From NCBI GenBank assembly GCA_023015825.1, contig JALKAW010000007.1, forward strand, positions 1 to 64,000: a stretch of 64,000 nt of DNA, in the 5' to 3' direction. A program made the translations under genes and the position numbers. The notes beneath the pieces are model-generated. The model saw nothing but the letters and a program-made list of their open reading frames with translations, was not told the DNA's origin and did not search any database. The DNA comes from Flavobacteriaceae bacterium S0862 (lineage in GTDB: Bacteria > Bacteroidota > Bacteroidia > Flavobacteriales > Flavobacteriaceae). Positions 9,317 through 18,364 of the stretch are shown here, piece by piece. The stretch's first letter is position 1. Every line of letters starts with the position of its first letter.

Positions 9317-10630
9317 TTAATTATTAATTACCTCAGCTTTTGTATTAGGAACTAAAACATCTTCCATTAATTTTACCTTATTGCCATTGTATGTTTTAGT
9401 AATAGAATTTCCGTTTCTTGTAAGACCATCAAAAATACCTTTATCTACTAAATCCCAAAGTGCATATTTTGCTTTACCATCAATAGTGAATAATCCAAAA
9501 TGATTCTCCGAACCTCCAGGGTTTTCGGCGTCTTTCCAATTTTCATCAAAAGCTTCAAAATAGAAACATGAAATACCAGCTTCATTCGTCCAATCCCGTA
9601 AATGTTTATAATAAAGAGCAGCTTTGTATTCGTCAGTAGCTTTAGAACCGTTGTTTCCATATATTCCATTAGACTGAGTAGCCCAACCTGATTCACCAAT
9701 ATGAATTGGTTTATCAACACCTATGCTATCAATAAAAGATTTAACCCCTTCATATTGTGAGATGGCGTATTTCTTTGCTCTTAACATTGCTGCATCAATT
9801 TTCTCTAATTCTGAATTATAAATATTGGTATCATTAATCCAATAGTTCGGTGAATAATGAGTATCATGGTAGGCATAAGTATGCATAGAGATATAGTCTA
9901 CTGCTTTCACTAACTCAACTAAATCTTCTTTGTGATAGACCAAGTCACCTCCACCCCAAGCTGCAAAATTATCTGAACTAGTAATCCATAATTCATTAGG
10001 TAATTCTCCTTTATTTTTGAGGTCTTGTAGGTAATTAACCCATTTTAGTATAATTGAAGGTTCAACAAAATATTCTGCTGCCCAATGAACCATTGCTTCA
10101 TTACCTACTGCCAAAATTTTAACAATACCTGGATATTGCTTAGTGAGTCTGATAGCTTCTTTCATTTCACTCTCATTCCCAATCATTTTATCGATTTGTG
10201 GCATATATCTTTCGCCATCTTGATTACGAATCTTTTCTGTTACATCAGTAAAGGCATGTTTTGCTTCAATCCAAGCCCCTAACATCACATACATTTCGAA
10301 ATTAGAATCCTCTTTTTTAAGTTCAGAAATGGCTTTCAAAATATTTTCGGCATGAGGAAAGTGTACATTATAAGTACGCAATATTTTAATTCCCATAGCA
10401 GCCATAATCTTAAGGTCATTTTTAATTTCGGGAATAGTAGGTTGTACTTTACGTGAATTTTCTCGATAAGCTCCGTAAGAAATTGCCAAATATTTTGGAT
10501 TACCCAAAATATCTTTAGCTGTGATGTTTATTTGCGACTGCATTAATTGTTGTTTAGTTTGGTCTTTTTTACATGAAAAAGCAAGCACAACTGCTAGGGC
10601 CAGTAGTATAATGTTTGCTTTGTTTTTCAT
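9317..10630 (-). CDS. Secreted GH17 family beta-1,3-glucanase-like lipoprotein
   Basis: A 437-residue lipoprotein with signal peptide and lipobox ending VLAFSCKK (Cys about residue 20). GH17 hallmarks are E178 in AVGNEAMVHW (acid/base) and E313 in HIGESGWATQ (nucleophile), with SMHTYAYHD and CFYFEAFDENWK marking barrel strands. It is longer than the cytosolic GH17 at 4467-5354 because of insertions and a tail of about 40 residues after the barrel. It is expected in the periplasm or outer membrane, where it would trim laminarin fragments. Gaps to the neighbouring genes are 3 and 9 bases, so it is co-transcribed. Confidence 0.85.
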   Translation of the reverse strand: MKNKANIILLALAVVLAFSCKKDQTKQQLMQSQINITAKDILGNPKYLAISYGAYRENSRKVQPTIPEIKNDLKIMAAMGIKILRTYNVHFPHAENILKAISELKKEDSNFEMYVMLGAWIEAKHAFTDVTEKIRNQDGERYMPQIDKMIGNESEMKEAIRLTKQYPGIVKILAVGNEAMVHWAAEYFVEPSIILKWVNYLQDLKNKGELPNELWITSSDNFAAWGGGDLVYHKEDLVELVKAVDYISMHTYAYHDTHYSPNYWINDTNIYNSELEKIDAAMLRAKKYAISQYEGVKSFIDSIGVDKPIHIGESGWATQSNGIYGNNGSKATDEYKAALYYKHLRDWTNEAGISCFYFEAFDENWKDAENPGGSENHFGLFTIDGKAKYALWDLVDKGIFDGLTRNGNSITKTYNGNKVKLMEDVLVPNTKAEVINN

Positions 10631-10639
10631 ATCTGTATT

Positions 10640-13600
10640 TTATTTTAAAATATTTTCTTGGATTCTCACTTTTATAATTGTAACCTCTCCAGTTCTTTTA
10701 AATATTTTATCACTAGTTTGAGCATCTATAATTAAACTATCTAATAGTTCAGTTGAATTATCATTCTTAAAAACTTCAATACTATTTTTGCTCGAAATTT
10801 CATATACCACAGGTACTTGACAATACGTAAATGCCAACGAGTTTTTAGATAATTCTATATTTTTTTGTTCTTGATTTGTACTTATATATCTAAATGTTTT
10901 TTCTTCCTTGAGGAATTCTCTTTGTCTAAGTAAGCACGGATAGAATTGTAATTTACCACCTTCAACAAAAACCCCTAACTCACCAAAGCGACATAAAATA
11001 TCCTCTTTTACTTGTCCAGTCATCCCTGGTTGTTGCGCTCCTTTACCAGCAGGTGTATGAGAATAAGGATCTGTTGGGAATGCACCATATAATTTTGGTG
11101 GCTTGTGTACACCTATTCCAGCATGAATCTCATAATAATGATCTAACAATTTTCCAATTATTTCCGAACTTTCATTATTCCTAATAGCCTTTAAGCAATT
11201 TTCTTGGACACTTAATAATAGTTTAGAAACCATATGCCAATAAATAGAGCCTAAACCTTCATAGCCATAAAAAGTACCTGAACGACCTGTGAATGATTTA
11301 TGGTTAAAAATGTTTTCAAAAATCTCGAGTACTAACTGTATTTCTTTTTTTACAAGTACTTTATAACCAGATTTTTGCAAAGTATTCAAAGCTAATTTTA
11401 GGTCGTTTGCATTCTTTAAATTACCGTTGAAATGATAATCTCCATTAATATCTTGTTCTATGACCTGAGTATTTTTATCAGCAACAAGTTGTTGCAATAA
11501 CACTGATTTAAGAACCTGGTCTTTTGGAATTGTGTTTCGATTAATAAAGCTTGGTAAGTCTTTATTAGGATATAATAAGTAACTGTATTGATCTTCTCTA
11601 AATAAAGCACTTCGCTTCATTGCGTCTAATATCTCAACAGCTTTTGTAGCAGATAAGTATTTAGAACTTAATACTGCTACTTGACCTTCGAGCATTTCAT
11701 TTAAATATGAAATTTTAGCAGTTTCATCTTCAACTGTTATCAAGTTATAGGCATGAAATAATTTATCCTCTCTCCTATTAGCACGAATAGAATGTTCTAA
11801 ATGTGATATACTTGTATTTACAAAATCCTTAAGACTATCTAACGAAATATTAGTTTTACGACCAGTAAATGCATTATTATAAATTTTACTTCTATAATCA
11901 CTAGCAGCTTTAAGCAATGGCTCTAAAACTTGCATGCGCTGTGCATCGTCAAAACTGTCTGATAAAAGATGCTGATGAGTTTTTAGAGTGTCATGAACGT
12001 TATTATAAAACCTAACTAGTTCTGTTGAAATTTCGAATGAGTTTTCATTCGTATTTTCAAAAACTGCTTTAAAGAAGTCCAGAAAACGACGCAAATAATA
12101 TAGCGTTACCATAGATACGCCATTACCAACCAATGCATTATTCGCGTCATTCCATTCTGGTCGCTGTGTGTTCATCCATATTCCAGCTTCAGGAATAAAA
12201 TTGGATAACTTTGCTAATGTAGTAGCTAATATTTTTTCAATAAAGTTTACTTTAACAATAAATCTATTTTCATCCCTAAGTAAAGCACCATCAGCTCCAA
12301 GTTCTAATCTTTCTTGTCGAATTTTAGCATCTAGCATTTCATCAAATTCTATAGTATCTTTTGGATTGCTTAAGATACTCTTGTAATCTTTTATTCTATA
12401 AGGAACATTGGCATAAACAAATAGATCAGTAGTAAAATAACTTTGCAATTTACCAGGCTTATGCTTTTCTATAAACTCTAAAAACTTAAGCAAATATATA
12501 ATTTGATGATCTCCCCAATATCCAATGTAAGACCAAGGGTCGTCTGGTTCAATCGTTTCCCAATCAAAACCATCTTTAGTAACACGATAAGGATTGTAAC
12601 CGTCAAAAGTTGTGGCATTTAAAAACTTATGAATCATACTTTCAATAAACTCTGGAAAAGCAATTGCTAAAGCTTCCCAGTTTTGAAAAATATCACGCCA
12701 ATTGCCTTCGTAATCTAATATTTTAGAACCATCTACCTCACTACGCGTGTTAATTGAAAATTTGTTCCAAGGACGACTTGGGTCTCCATGACGACGACTA
12801 AACCTTAGAGGCATATACTCTAAACACAAACGTCTAAAGTTAGGATCGTTACTGTTATTTGCTATATCGTGTAGTTTAAAAAGTGTAAATGTCTCTGGCA
12901 ATTTATTAATGATTACCTCGTTGTTCCTTACTACTTTTTTATTTGCTTTTGAAATATAATTTTTAAAATCACTTTTCTCAATTTGGTAGTTATTATCAAA
13001 AATACCACCACGCATTATATTGAACAATGTGTTAGAGAAATGTCTGGTGTCCCTGAACTTATCTTCTGTTAGTTGAATACCATCAGATGATCCATTAAGT
13101 GCAATTAATCGCTTTGTACCAAAATTTATGTTTTCTTTTACTTTGTTAATCAACTCGGCATCTTCTAGAATACTTTTAGATAATGCTGCAATTTCTGAAT
13201 GATTTTGATTAACATTTGCAATTATCATCCATTGTTTTTCTTCTTTGGGATGTAATTCTAAAGTATCATTTATAAGATAAGCTCCTTTTTCAGCTTTAAT
13301 ATCAGTTTCTTGAGTAATAGATTGCCTATTTCTGAAAGCTCTTAATTGAAGAGAAGACAAAAGATATTTTGGGTTTTCCAATCCCATTGACCAAGCGATA
13401 TTAGCTTTTAATGCTTCACTTGGCTCTGCTTTATCTACAATAATAGCACTTAAGGCAAAAATACCTAATCCTGTTTTTTCTTCTAATTCACTACGTTTGT
13501 ATGCATCAACCAGATTACTGCTTTGATTCTGCAAATCACTTCCAACACCATATGGCATAATATTTTGAATACCATCTAATAATGATATGCTTACTGAACT

Positions 13601-14089
13601 CTCACTATGGTTTAAAAGAGTAGATTCTTTAACAAAACCAAAAATATTGCTTGAGCTCCATTGATATCTAAATGTAAGTCCTAGGTCATTATTAACTTCC
13701 TCAAACATTACTTTATTACCATATTGGCTCTTATAAAGATTTCTTCTGGTATTATATAACCCTTCGTAACGATTTGAAAATGGCTCCCAAATATGTGTTT
13801 TATCATATTGATTTACCAAAAAGATGGATTTACTTCCAGTTATTTCGGCAGACTCAGTAATTTTGTCATCTGTATAATAAGGGAATAATGCATATTCAGC
13901 ATTTTTACGTCCAGCGGTTAATCCACCATTGCTTGATATAAACATCCAATGGTTAGAATCACTAACAATGCTCATAAAAAATAATCGCATTGCATCACTA
14001 TTGGAAATCTTATAATAGTTTTCGCTATTAATTTTTACAAAATCTATAGTTGTATTGTTGTTCAATATTTCTTGATCTAAAAAATTCAT
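10640..14089 (-). CDS. GH149-like (GH94-related) cytosolic beta-1,3-glucan phosphorylase
   Basis: An 1149-residue protein without signal peptide. The fold order fits the GH94/GH149/GH161 phosphorylases: an N-terminal beta-sandwich (about 1-330, with SNGGLTAGRKNAEYALFPYY), a linker and a long (alpha/alpha)6 barrel. The conserved acid motif is D648 in PEWNDANNALVGNG, matching the catalytic Asp of the WND motif in cellobiose phosphorylase. GYWGDHQIIYLL and GREG-like loops elsewhere fit the same fold. The length is much greater than GH94 (about 800) and is typical of GH149, whose known members phosphorolyse beta-1,3-oligoglucans to glucose 1-phosphate. GH161 is the main alternative. Its place in a laminarin locus and cytosolic location support this reading. 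Confidence 0.75.
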   Translation of the reverse strand: MNFLDQEILNNNTTIDFVKINSENYYKISNSDAMRLFFMSIVSDSNHWMFISSNGGLTAGRKNAEYALFPYYTDDKITESAEITGSKSIFLVNQYDKTHIWEPFSNRYEGLYNTRRNLYKSQYGNKVMFEEVNNDLGLTFRYQWSSSNIFGFVKESTLLNHSESSVSISLLDGIQNIMPYGVGSDLQNQSSNLVDAYKRSELEEKTGLGIFALSAIIVDKAEPSEALKANIAWSMGLENPKYLLSSLQLRAFRNRQSITQETDIKAEKGAYLINDTLELHPKEEKQWMIIANVNQNHSEIAALSKSILEDAELINKVKENINFGTKRLIALNGSSDGIQLTEDKFRDTRHFSNTLFNIMRGGIFDNNYQIEKSDFKNYISKANKKVVRNNEVIINKLPETFTLFKLHDIANNSNDPNFRRLCLEYMPLRFSRRHGDPSRPWNKFSINTRSEVDGSKILDYEGNWRDIFQNWEALAIAFPEFIESMIHKFLNATTFDGYNPYRVTKDGFDWETIEPDDPWSYIGYWGDHQIIYLLKFLEFIEKHKPGKLQSYFTTDLFVYANVPYRIKDYKSILSNPKDTIEFDEMLDAKIRQERLELGADGALLRDENRFIVKVNFIEKILATTLAKLSNFIPEAGIWMNTQRPEWNDANNALVGNGVSMVTLYYLRRFLDFFKAVFENTNENSFEISTELVRFYNNVHDTLKTHQHLLSDSFDDAQRMQVLEPLLKAASDYRSKIYNNAFTGRKTNISLDSLKDFVNTSISHLEHSIRANRREDKLFHAYNLITVEDETAKISYLNEMLEGQVAVLSSKYLSATKAVEILDAMKRSALFREDQYSYLLYPNKDLPSFINRNTIPKDQVLKSVLLQQLVADKNTQVIEQDINGDYHFNGNLKNANDLKLALNTLQKSGYKVLVKKEIQLVLEIFENIFNHKSFTGRSGTFYGYEGLGSIYWHMVSKLLLSVQENCLKAIRNNESSEIIGKLLDHYYEIHAGIGVHKPPKLYGAFPTDPYSHTPAGKGAQQPGMTGQVKEDILCRFGELGVFVEGGKLQFYPCLLRQREFLKEEKTFRYISTNQEQKNIELSKNSLAFTYCQVPVVYEISSKNSIEVFKNDNSTELLDSLIIDAQTSDKIFKRTGEVTIIKVRIQENILK

Positions 14090-14124
14090 TAATTACTAAA
14101 AATCATTAAAATTAACAGAATAGT

Positions 14125-15246
14125 TTATTGGTATACTCTAACATAATCAATCTCCATAGTGGATTCAGAAAAATTAGGATCTATGAAAAACCAATTACCG
14201 CCCATTGCTATATTTAAAATAAAAAAGTGTGGATTATTAAATGGCCACGTTGAGCTATCTTTTACTGCTGGATCATATTCATATAAAAAAGTATCATCTA
14301 AAAAGAAAGAAAGTTTGTTTTCAGTCCATTCAAGTCCATACACATGAAACTCGGTAGCATAATCACCTACTGTAACATTACCAACAGTAGTATTTGCACA
14401 ACCTCCAGAGCATGATGGTGTATGTGTGGCACTTGAAACTTTTGTTGGTTCATGCCCCCAATGCTCCATGACATCAATTTCGCCACAAGCTGGCCAACCA
14501 ACTGTATCAATATTAGCACCTAATAACCAAATTGCAGGCCACGTGCCGGCTCCTTTCGGAAGTTTTGCTCTAACTTCAATTTTTCCATAAGTAAATTCAT
14601 ATTTATCCTGGGTTGTCATTCTTGTTGATGTATAATTAAAACCTTGGTAAGATTCTTTTTTTGCAATGATTTTTAATATTCCATTTTCTATAATAACATT
14701 GTTTTCTCTGTCGGTATAATATTGTGACTCTCCATTTCCCCATCCACATAAATCTGGACATCCATTTCCTATTTCAAAATTCCATTTTGAACTATCTGGT
14801 GCTCCATCAGCATTAAACTCATCAGACCAAACTAATTGCGGCTCGTCATTGACAAAAACAGTTACATTCTTAAAAGTACTAATTGAATGTCCTGTACTTG
14901 AATACGCAAAAACAGAAACAACATGAGTATTATTACCTTCAGTTGAAAATGTATAGCTAACACTTCCGCTAGCACTTTGAAATTCTTCGTTACCAAATTT
15001 TAAGACATATCTTACTGCGTTAGTTGCAGATGCATTAGCTATAATTTTTCCTGAACCATCTCCATTAGGATTTGATGCGTCTGAACCAACTATATCAATA
15101 TTTAGCACCAAGTTAGAAGGAATTATGTCTAGTGGTGGTTCAATAACTGAATCGTCATCGCTTCCACCACTAGAACATGAAAAAACCAAAAAAATCAATA
15201 ACAGTGTATAACTGCAAATAAAAACGCGACTAACTCTTTTTCTCAT
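14125..15246 (-). CDS. GH16 family endo-beta-1,3-glucanase (laminarinase-like) lipoprotein
   Basis: A 373-residue lipoprotein (lipobox FLVFSCSSG). Residues about 45-130 form a PKD-like beta domain (SGSVSYTFSTEGNNTHVVSV). The rest is a GH16 jelly roll. The catalytic motif is EIDVME at 256-261, with E256 as nucleophile, D258 assisting and E261 as acid/base; the EIDxME form with the extra Met is typical of laminarinases and related bacterial GH16 enzymes. GNGCPDLCGWGNGESQYYTD and WPAIWLLG are also GH16 landmarks. It would cut beta-1,3-glucan at the cell surface before uptake through SusCD. The upstream gene is 34 bases away and read in the same direction. Confidence 0.93.
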   Translation of the reverse strand: MRKRVSRVFICSYTLLLIFLVFSCSSGGSDDDSVIEPPLDIIPSNLVLNIDIVGSDASNPNGDGSGKIIANASATNAVRYVLKFGNEEFQSASGSVSYTFSTEGNNTHVVSVFAYSSTGHSISTFKNVTVFVNDEPQLVWSDEFNADGAPDSSKWNFEIGNGCPDLCGWGNGESQYYTDRENNVIIENGILKIIAKKESYQGFNYTSTRMTTQDKYEFTYGKIEVRAKLPKGAGTWPAIWLLGANIDTVGWPACGEIDVMEHWGHEPTKVSSATHTPSCSGGCANTTVGNVTVGDYATEFHVYGLEWTENKLSFFLDDTFLYEYDPAVKDSSTWPFNNPHFFILNIAMGGNWFFIDPNFSESTMEIDYVRVYQ

Positions 15247-15280
15247 TCAATTGTTAATTTCCCTCTTTCACTAAAGAAAA

Positions 15281-16222
15281 CTAATCATTAGGATTATCTG
15301 TTTGGTATAAGCAATACCAAGCCAATGCTGGATTAGCATCATCTGTCATTCTAACAAACAATGTAGTTTCTGTAATCTCAATAATTTCAACAGAATACAC
15401 TCCAACATACCATGACATAAAACCACCATCTGAAAAATTAATAGTAGTACCTCTATATTCACCATCAATAGTTGCCGTAGAAGTTGATGGGCTAAAACTT
15501 ACATTTTTAATGCCATCAAGTGAAGGTGCTACATCTGTACCATGACAAGTATTGACGTCAACACCAATAAGATTTGCAAAATCATCTGGAGTATATGCAA
15601 TATCTGTTAACTGCTCGAAGGTAATATTACCATTACTGTCTTGTGAGAATACAAACTCGGCATCGTACATACAAAGCTTATCTGAATGAAAAGCATCAGA
15701 CGTAAACCATTGTGACCATGTGTGTTCTCCATCTGCTGGGTTATTAGGTCCTAGTCCAATATTTCCAGGTTTATCTGCAGCCCAATACCATGTTTTGCTA
15801 TTTCCCGCACCTCCACTCAAAAAGTCTTTTGCTTCCTCATCCTCAAATGCGCTATTTACTGTAATATTAATAGTTGTAGTTGATGTAATTCCTCCTCTCC
15901 CAGATGCCATAACGGTAACTGAATAAGAGTTATCACCAGTTAAGGTAAATTGATGTGATACTTTACCATTTGGAGAAACAACAACATCTGTATTATCTCC
16001 AAAATCATATCTGTAAGTTATAGCATTGTCTGAAGTAGCTGTAAAGTTAACTATTCCCGATCCATCACCATAAGGATTATCAGCATCCTCTCCAACTATT
16101 ACTTTAGATAGTTCTAAGTTTGTAGGAGCAACGATTTCACCTACCGAAAAGTCATCATCTTGACATGACACTGTAACCATTACAGCCCCAAGTAAAACTA
16201 AAATATATTTAAATGTTTTCAT
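15281..16222 (-). CDS. PKD-domain lipoprotein, probable surface glucan-binding protein
   Basis: A 313-residue lipoprotein (lipobox VMVTVSCQDDD). Residues about 35-125 make a PKD domain (ITYRYDFGDNTDVVVSPNGKV, then HQF). The C-terminal half (130-313) is a beta-rich domain of no named family with many aromatic residues (KTWYWAADKPGNIGLG, HTWSQWF, FMSWYVGVY), as expected of a glycan-binding surface. It lies between the three-repeat binding protein and the GH16 gene. Small PKD lipoproteins of this kind recur in marine flavobacterial laminarin loci. The binding role is inferred from context; no catalytic motif is seen. Confidence 0.7.
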   Translation of the reverse strand: MKTFKYILVLLGAVMVTVSCQDDDFSVGEIVAPTNLELSKVIVGEDADNPYGDGSGIVNFTATSDNAITYRYDFGDNTDVVVSPNGKVSHQFTLTGDNSYSVTVMASGRGGITSTTTINITVNSAFEDEEAKDFLSGGAGNSKTWYWAADKPGNIGLGPNNPADGEHTWSQWFTSDAFHSDKLCMYDAEFVFSQDSNGNITFEQLTDIAYTPDDFANLIGVDVNTCHGTDVAPSLDGIKNVSFSPSTSTATIDGEYRGTTINFSDGGFMSWYVGVYSVEIIEITETTLFVRMTDDANPALAWYCLYQTDNPND

Positions 16223-16235
16223 GATCTATTTTTTT

Positions 16236-18353
16236 CTAATTATGAAAATAAAGGTTATCAATATAAACAGTAGCACTTGCTCCTGTTGTATCAAAAATTA
16301 ATTGTGTTACTCCTGAAGGATCAATATTATAGTCTCCTAATGGAATCGAAACACTCACCCATGTTCCTGTAATTACATTAGGAACAAATTTGATATCTTC
16401 TTCTCCAATAACCGTATTCACTATTTTTAACCCTAATACTGTTGCATCAGGAGTCCAATAGTCAAAATGCACATATTGCATTCCAGATAAATTGGTTGGA
16501 TTTCCATAATCTGTAACGATTCCTGTATAGTTTAACAAGTCATATCGCCAAATATTATTTCCTGCAATATCGAATGGAGTTAATGTGGTAGTTTGTCCCC
16601 AATTAGGGTTTAATTCACTTATTCCAACACTTGTATAACTATCACTAAAAATTGACATGACATCACTAGCATCAATTGTAGGCAGAGGTGCCTCTACTGT
16701 GGGTTGTGTACCATTCTCTGAATAAAAATAAAGATTATCAACATACACCTTTGCACTACCTCCAGCAGTATCAAAGATTAATTGTGTCACACCTGATGGA
16801 TCTATAGCATAATCAGACAAAGGAATAGTTACACTTACCCAAGTCCCTCTAACTCCAGGGTTATCGACAGTTGACACCCATTTTATATCCTCCTGTCCTG
16901 TTACTGTATTCACAATTTTTAATCCTAAGGGTGTAAGATCTGGCGTAAAATAATCAAAATGCACATAATCCATTCCTGATAAGTTTGTAGGATTTCCATA
17001 GTCAGTTACAATTCCTGTAAAATTTAAAGCCTCATACAACCATATATTATTTCCATTAATATCTACAGGAGTTAAGGTTGTTGTTTGGCCCCAATTAGGA
17101 TTCAATTCGCTTATACCAACACTTGTGTAACTGTCGCTAAAAATTGATATCACATCTCCAGCCCCATATGTAGGAGAAGGTGCATTATATTCTGGCGTTG
17201 TAGCCACCTGAGATGGTTTATAGAAATATAAGTTATCTATGAAAACATCAGCATTAGCTCCTTCTGTATCAAAAAGTAACTGCGTAATTCCTGAACGATC
17301 TATTGCAAAATCATCTAAGGCAATATCAACACTTACCCAATTGTCTCTTTCTATTGTTGCAACAAACTCTATGTCTTCCTCTCCTATAACAGTATTAACT
17401 AATTTTAGTCCTAATTTAGTGGCGTTTGGTGTCCAATAATCAAAATGGACATAAGTCATTTCTGATAAATCTGTAGGATTACCATAATCTGTTACTATAC
17501 CGGTATAATTTAAGTTTGTGTAATACCAGGTATTATCATCTTCTATTGGAACTTCAGTTAACACGGTTGTTTGCCCCCAGTTTGGATTTACTTCACTTAA
17601 AGAAATATTTGTGTAATCTCCACTATAAATTGAAACTACATCTGAAGCTTCTCTGTTCGGCTCTGAATGAGATTTGACAACAGGCTGTAAAATTTCTGTT
17701 ACCGGAAAATCGAAAGTACACTCTGTTGTTTCCATAGCGGCACTCATAGCAACTATTCTAATCGAATAAGTTCCAGCTTCTTGATACTGATATGACACTG
17801 ATTCACCATTGTTGGCGGTTTTTGGGTCATCATTTCCAGGCTCTCCAAAATATACAGCATAAGAAATTCCATACTCTGCTGTTACTTTTACATCTACTTG
17901 CTTAGATATGCTTTCACTATTTGTGATATCAATATCATCTTCTTCTATGTCACAACTTAATTCAGGCGCTTTAAAAACAACTGGAAGTTCCTTTGTTCCA
18001 ACAGTAGTTAAACCTGTAATACCTATAGCCTCTATAGTCACAGTATAAAATTCATCTTCTGGAAGTTCAGCATATTGATGAACTACAGCATCTCCTTGCT
18101 TAACACCTGTAGCTATTTCAGATTCATCACCAAAATTTATATTAAATGAAGCAGCTCCAATTGCATTAGGTGTTATCATTATTAAACCATCATTTCCGTT
18201 ATTTTTGTCTAACATTGGCAAAAAATTTGCCGAAACTTCAGATGGTGCATTAACCTCTTTTATAAAATCTAAATTATCATCATCTTGACAATTCCATACT
18301 AGTAACAATGTTAAGCATGAAACTATAAAATATTTTAATGTTTTCATATTCAT
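16236..18353 (-). CDS. Three-repeat surface glycan-binding lipoprotein (SusE-position)
   Basis: About 705 residues from the chosen start. An in-frame start 36 bases further upstream would overlap susD and add a stretch without signal-peptide character. Starting at 18353 (or 18347) gives MNMKTLKYFIVSC, a clean lipoprotein signal ending LLLVWNCQDDD. Two PKD-like domains follow, then three tandem copies of a domain of about 150 residues. Each has an ISELNPNWGQTT-type start, YTGIVTDYGNPT in the middle, HFDYWTP, and a DNLYF end. They look like jelly-roll carbohydrate-binding modules. The gene follows susD by 11 bases, the position of SusE/SGBP-B, so it should bind glucan at the cell surface. Confidence 0.8.
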   Translation of the reverse strand: MNMKTLKYFIVSCLTLLLVWNCQDDDNLDFIKEVNAPSEVSANFLPMLDKNNGNDGLIMITPNAIGAASFNINFGDESEIATGVKQGDAVVHQYAELPEDEFYTVTIEAIGITGLTTVGTKELPVVFKAPELSCDIEEDDIDITNSESISKQVDVKVTAEYGISYAVYFGEPGNDDPKTANNGESVSYQYQEAGTYSIRIVAMSAAMETTECTFDFPVTEILQPVVKSHSEPNREASDVVSIYSGDYTNISLSEVNPNWGQTTVLTEVPIEDDNTWYYTNLNYTGIVTDYGNPTDLSEMTYVHFDYWTPNATKLGLKLVNTVIGEEDIEFVATIERDNWVSVDIALDDFAIDRSGITQLLFDTEGANADVFIDNLYFYKPSQVATTPEYNAPSPTYGAGDVISIFSDSYTSVGISELNPNWGQTTTLTPVDINGNNIWLYEALNFTGIVTDYGNPTNLSGMDYVHFDYFTPDLTPLGLKIVNTVTGQEDIKWVSTVDNPGVRGTWVSVTIPLSDYAIDPSGVTQLIFDTAGGSAKVYVDNLYFYSENGTQPTVEAPLPTIDASDVMSIFSDSYTSVGISELNPNWGQTTTLTPFDIAGNNIWRYDLLNYTGIVTDYGNPTNLSGMQYVHFDYWTPDATVLGLKIVNTVIGEEDIKFVPNVITGTWVSVSIPLGDYNIDPSGVTQLIFDTTGASATVYIDNLYFHN
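16239..17655 (-). repeat. Three tandem carbohydrate-binding-like repeats inside the glycan-binding gene
   Basis: Three in-frame copies of about 440-450 bases, starting near 17655, 17170 and 16680, with a period of about 485 bases including linkers of 10-15 residues. Copies 2 and 3 (SIFSDSYTSVGISELNPNWG in both) are nearly identical over their first 30 residues. Copy 1 is more diverged (SIYSGDYTNISLSEVNPNWG). The pattern suggests that one of the last two copies arose by recent duplication. Confidence 0.85.
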
Positions 18354-18364
18354 AATTTTTTTTA

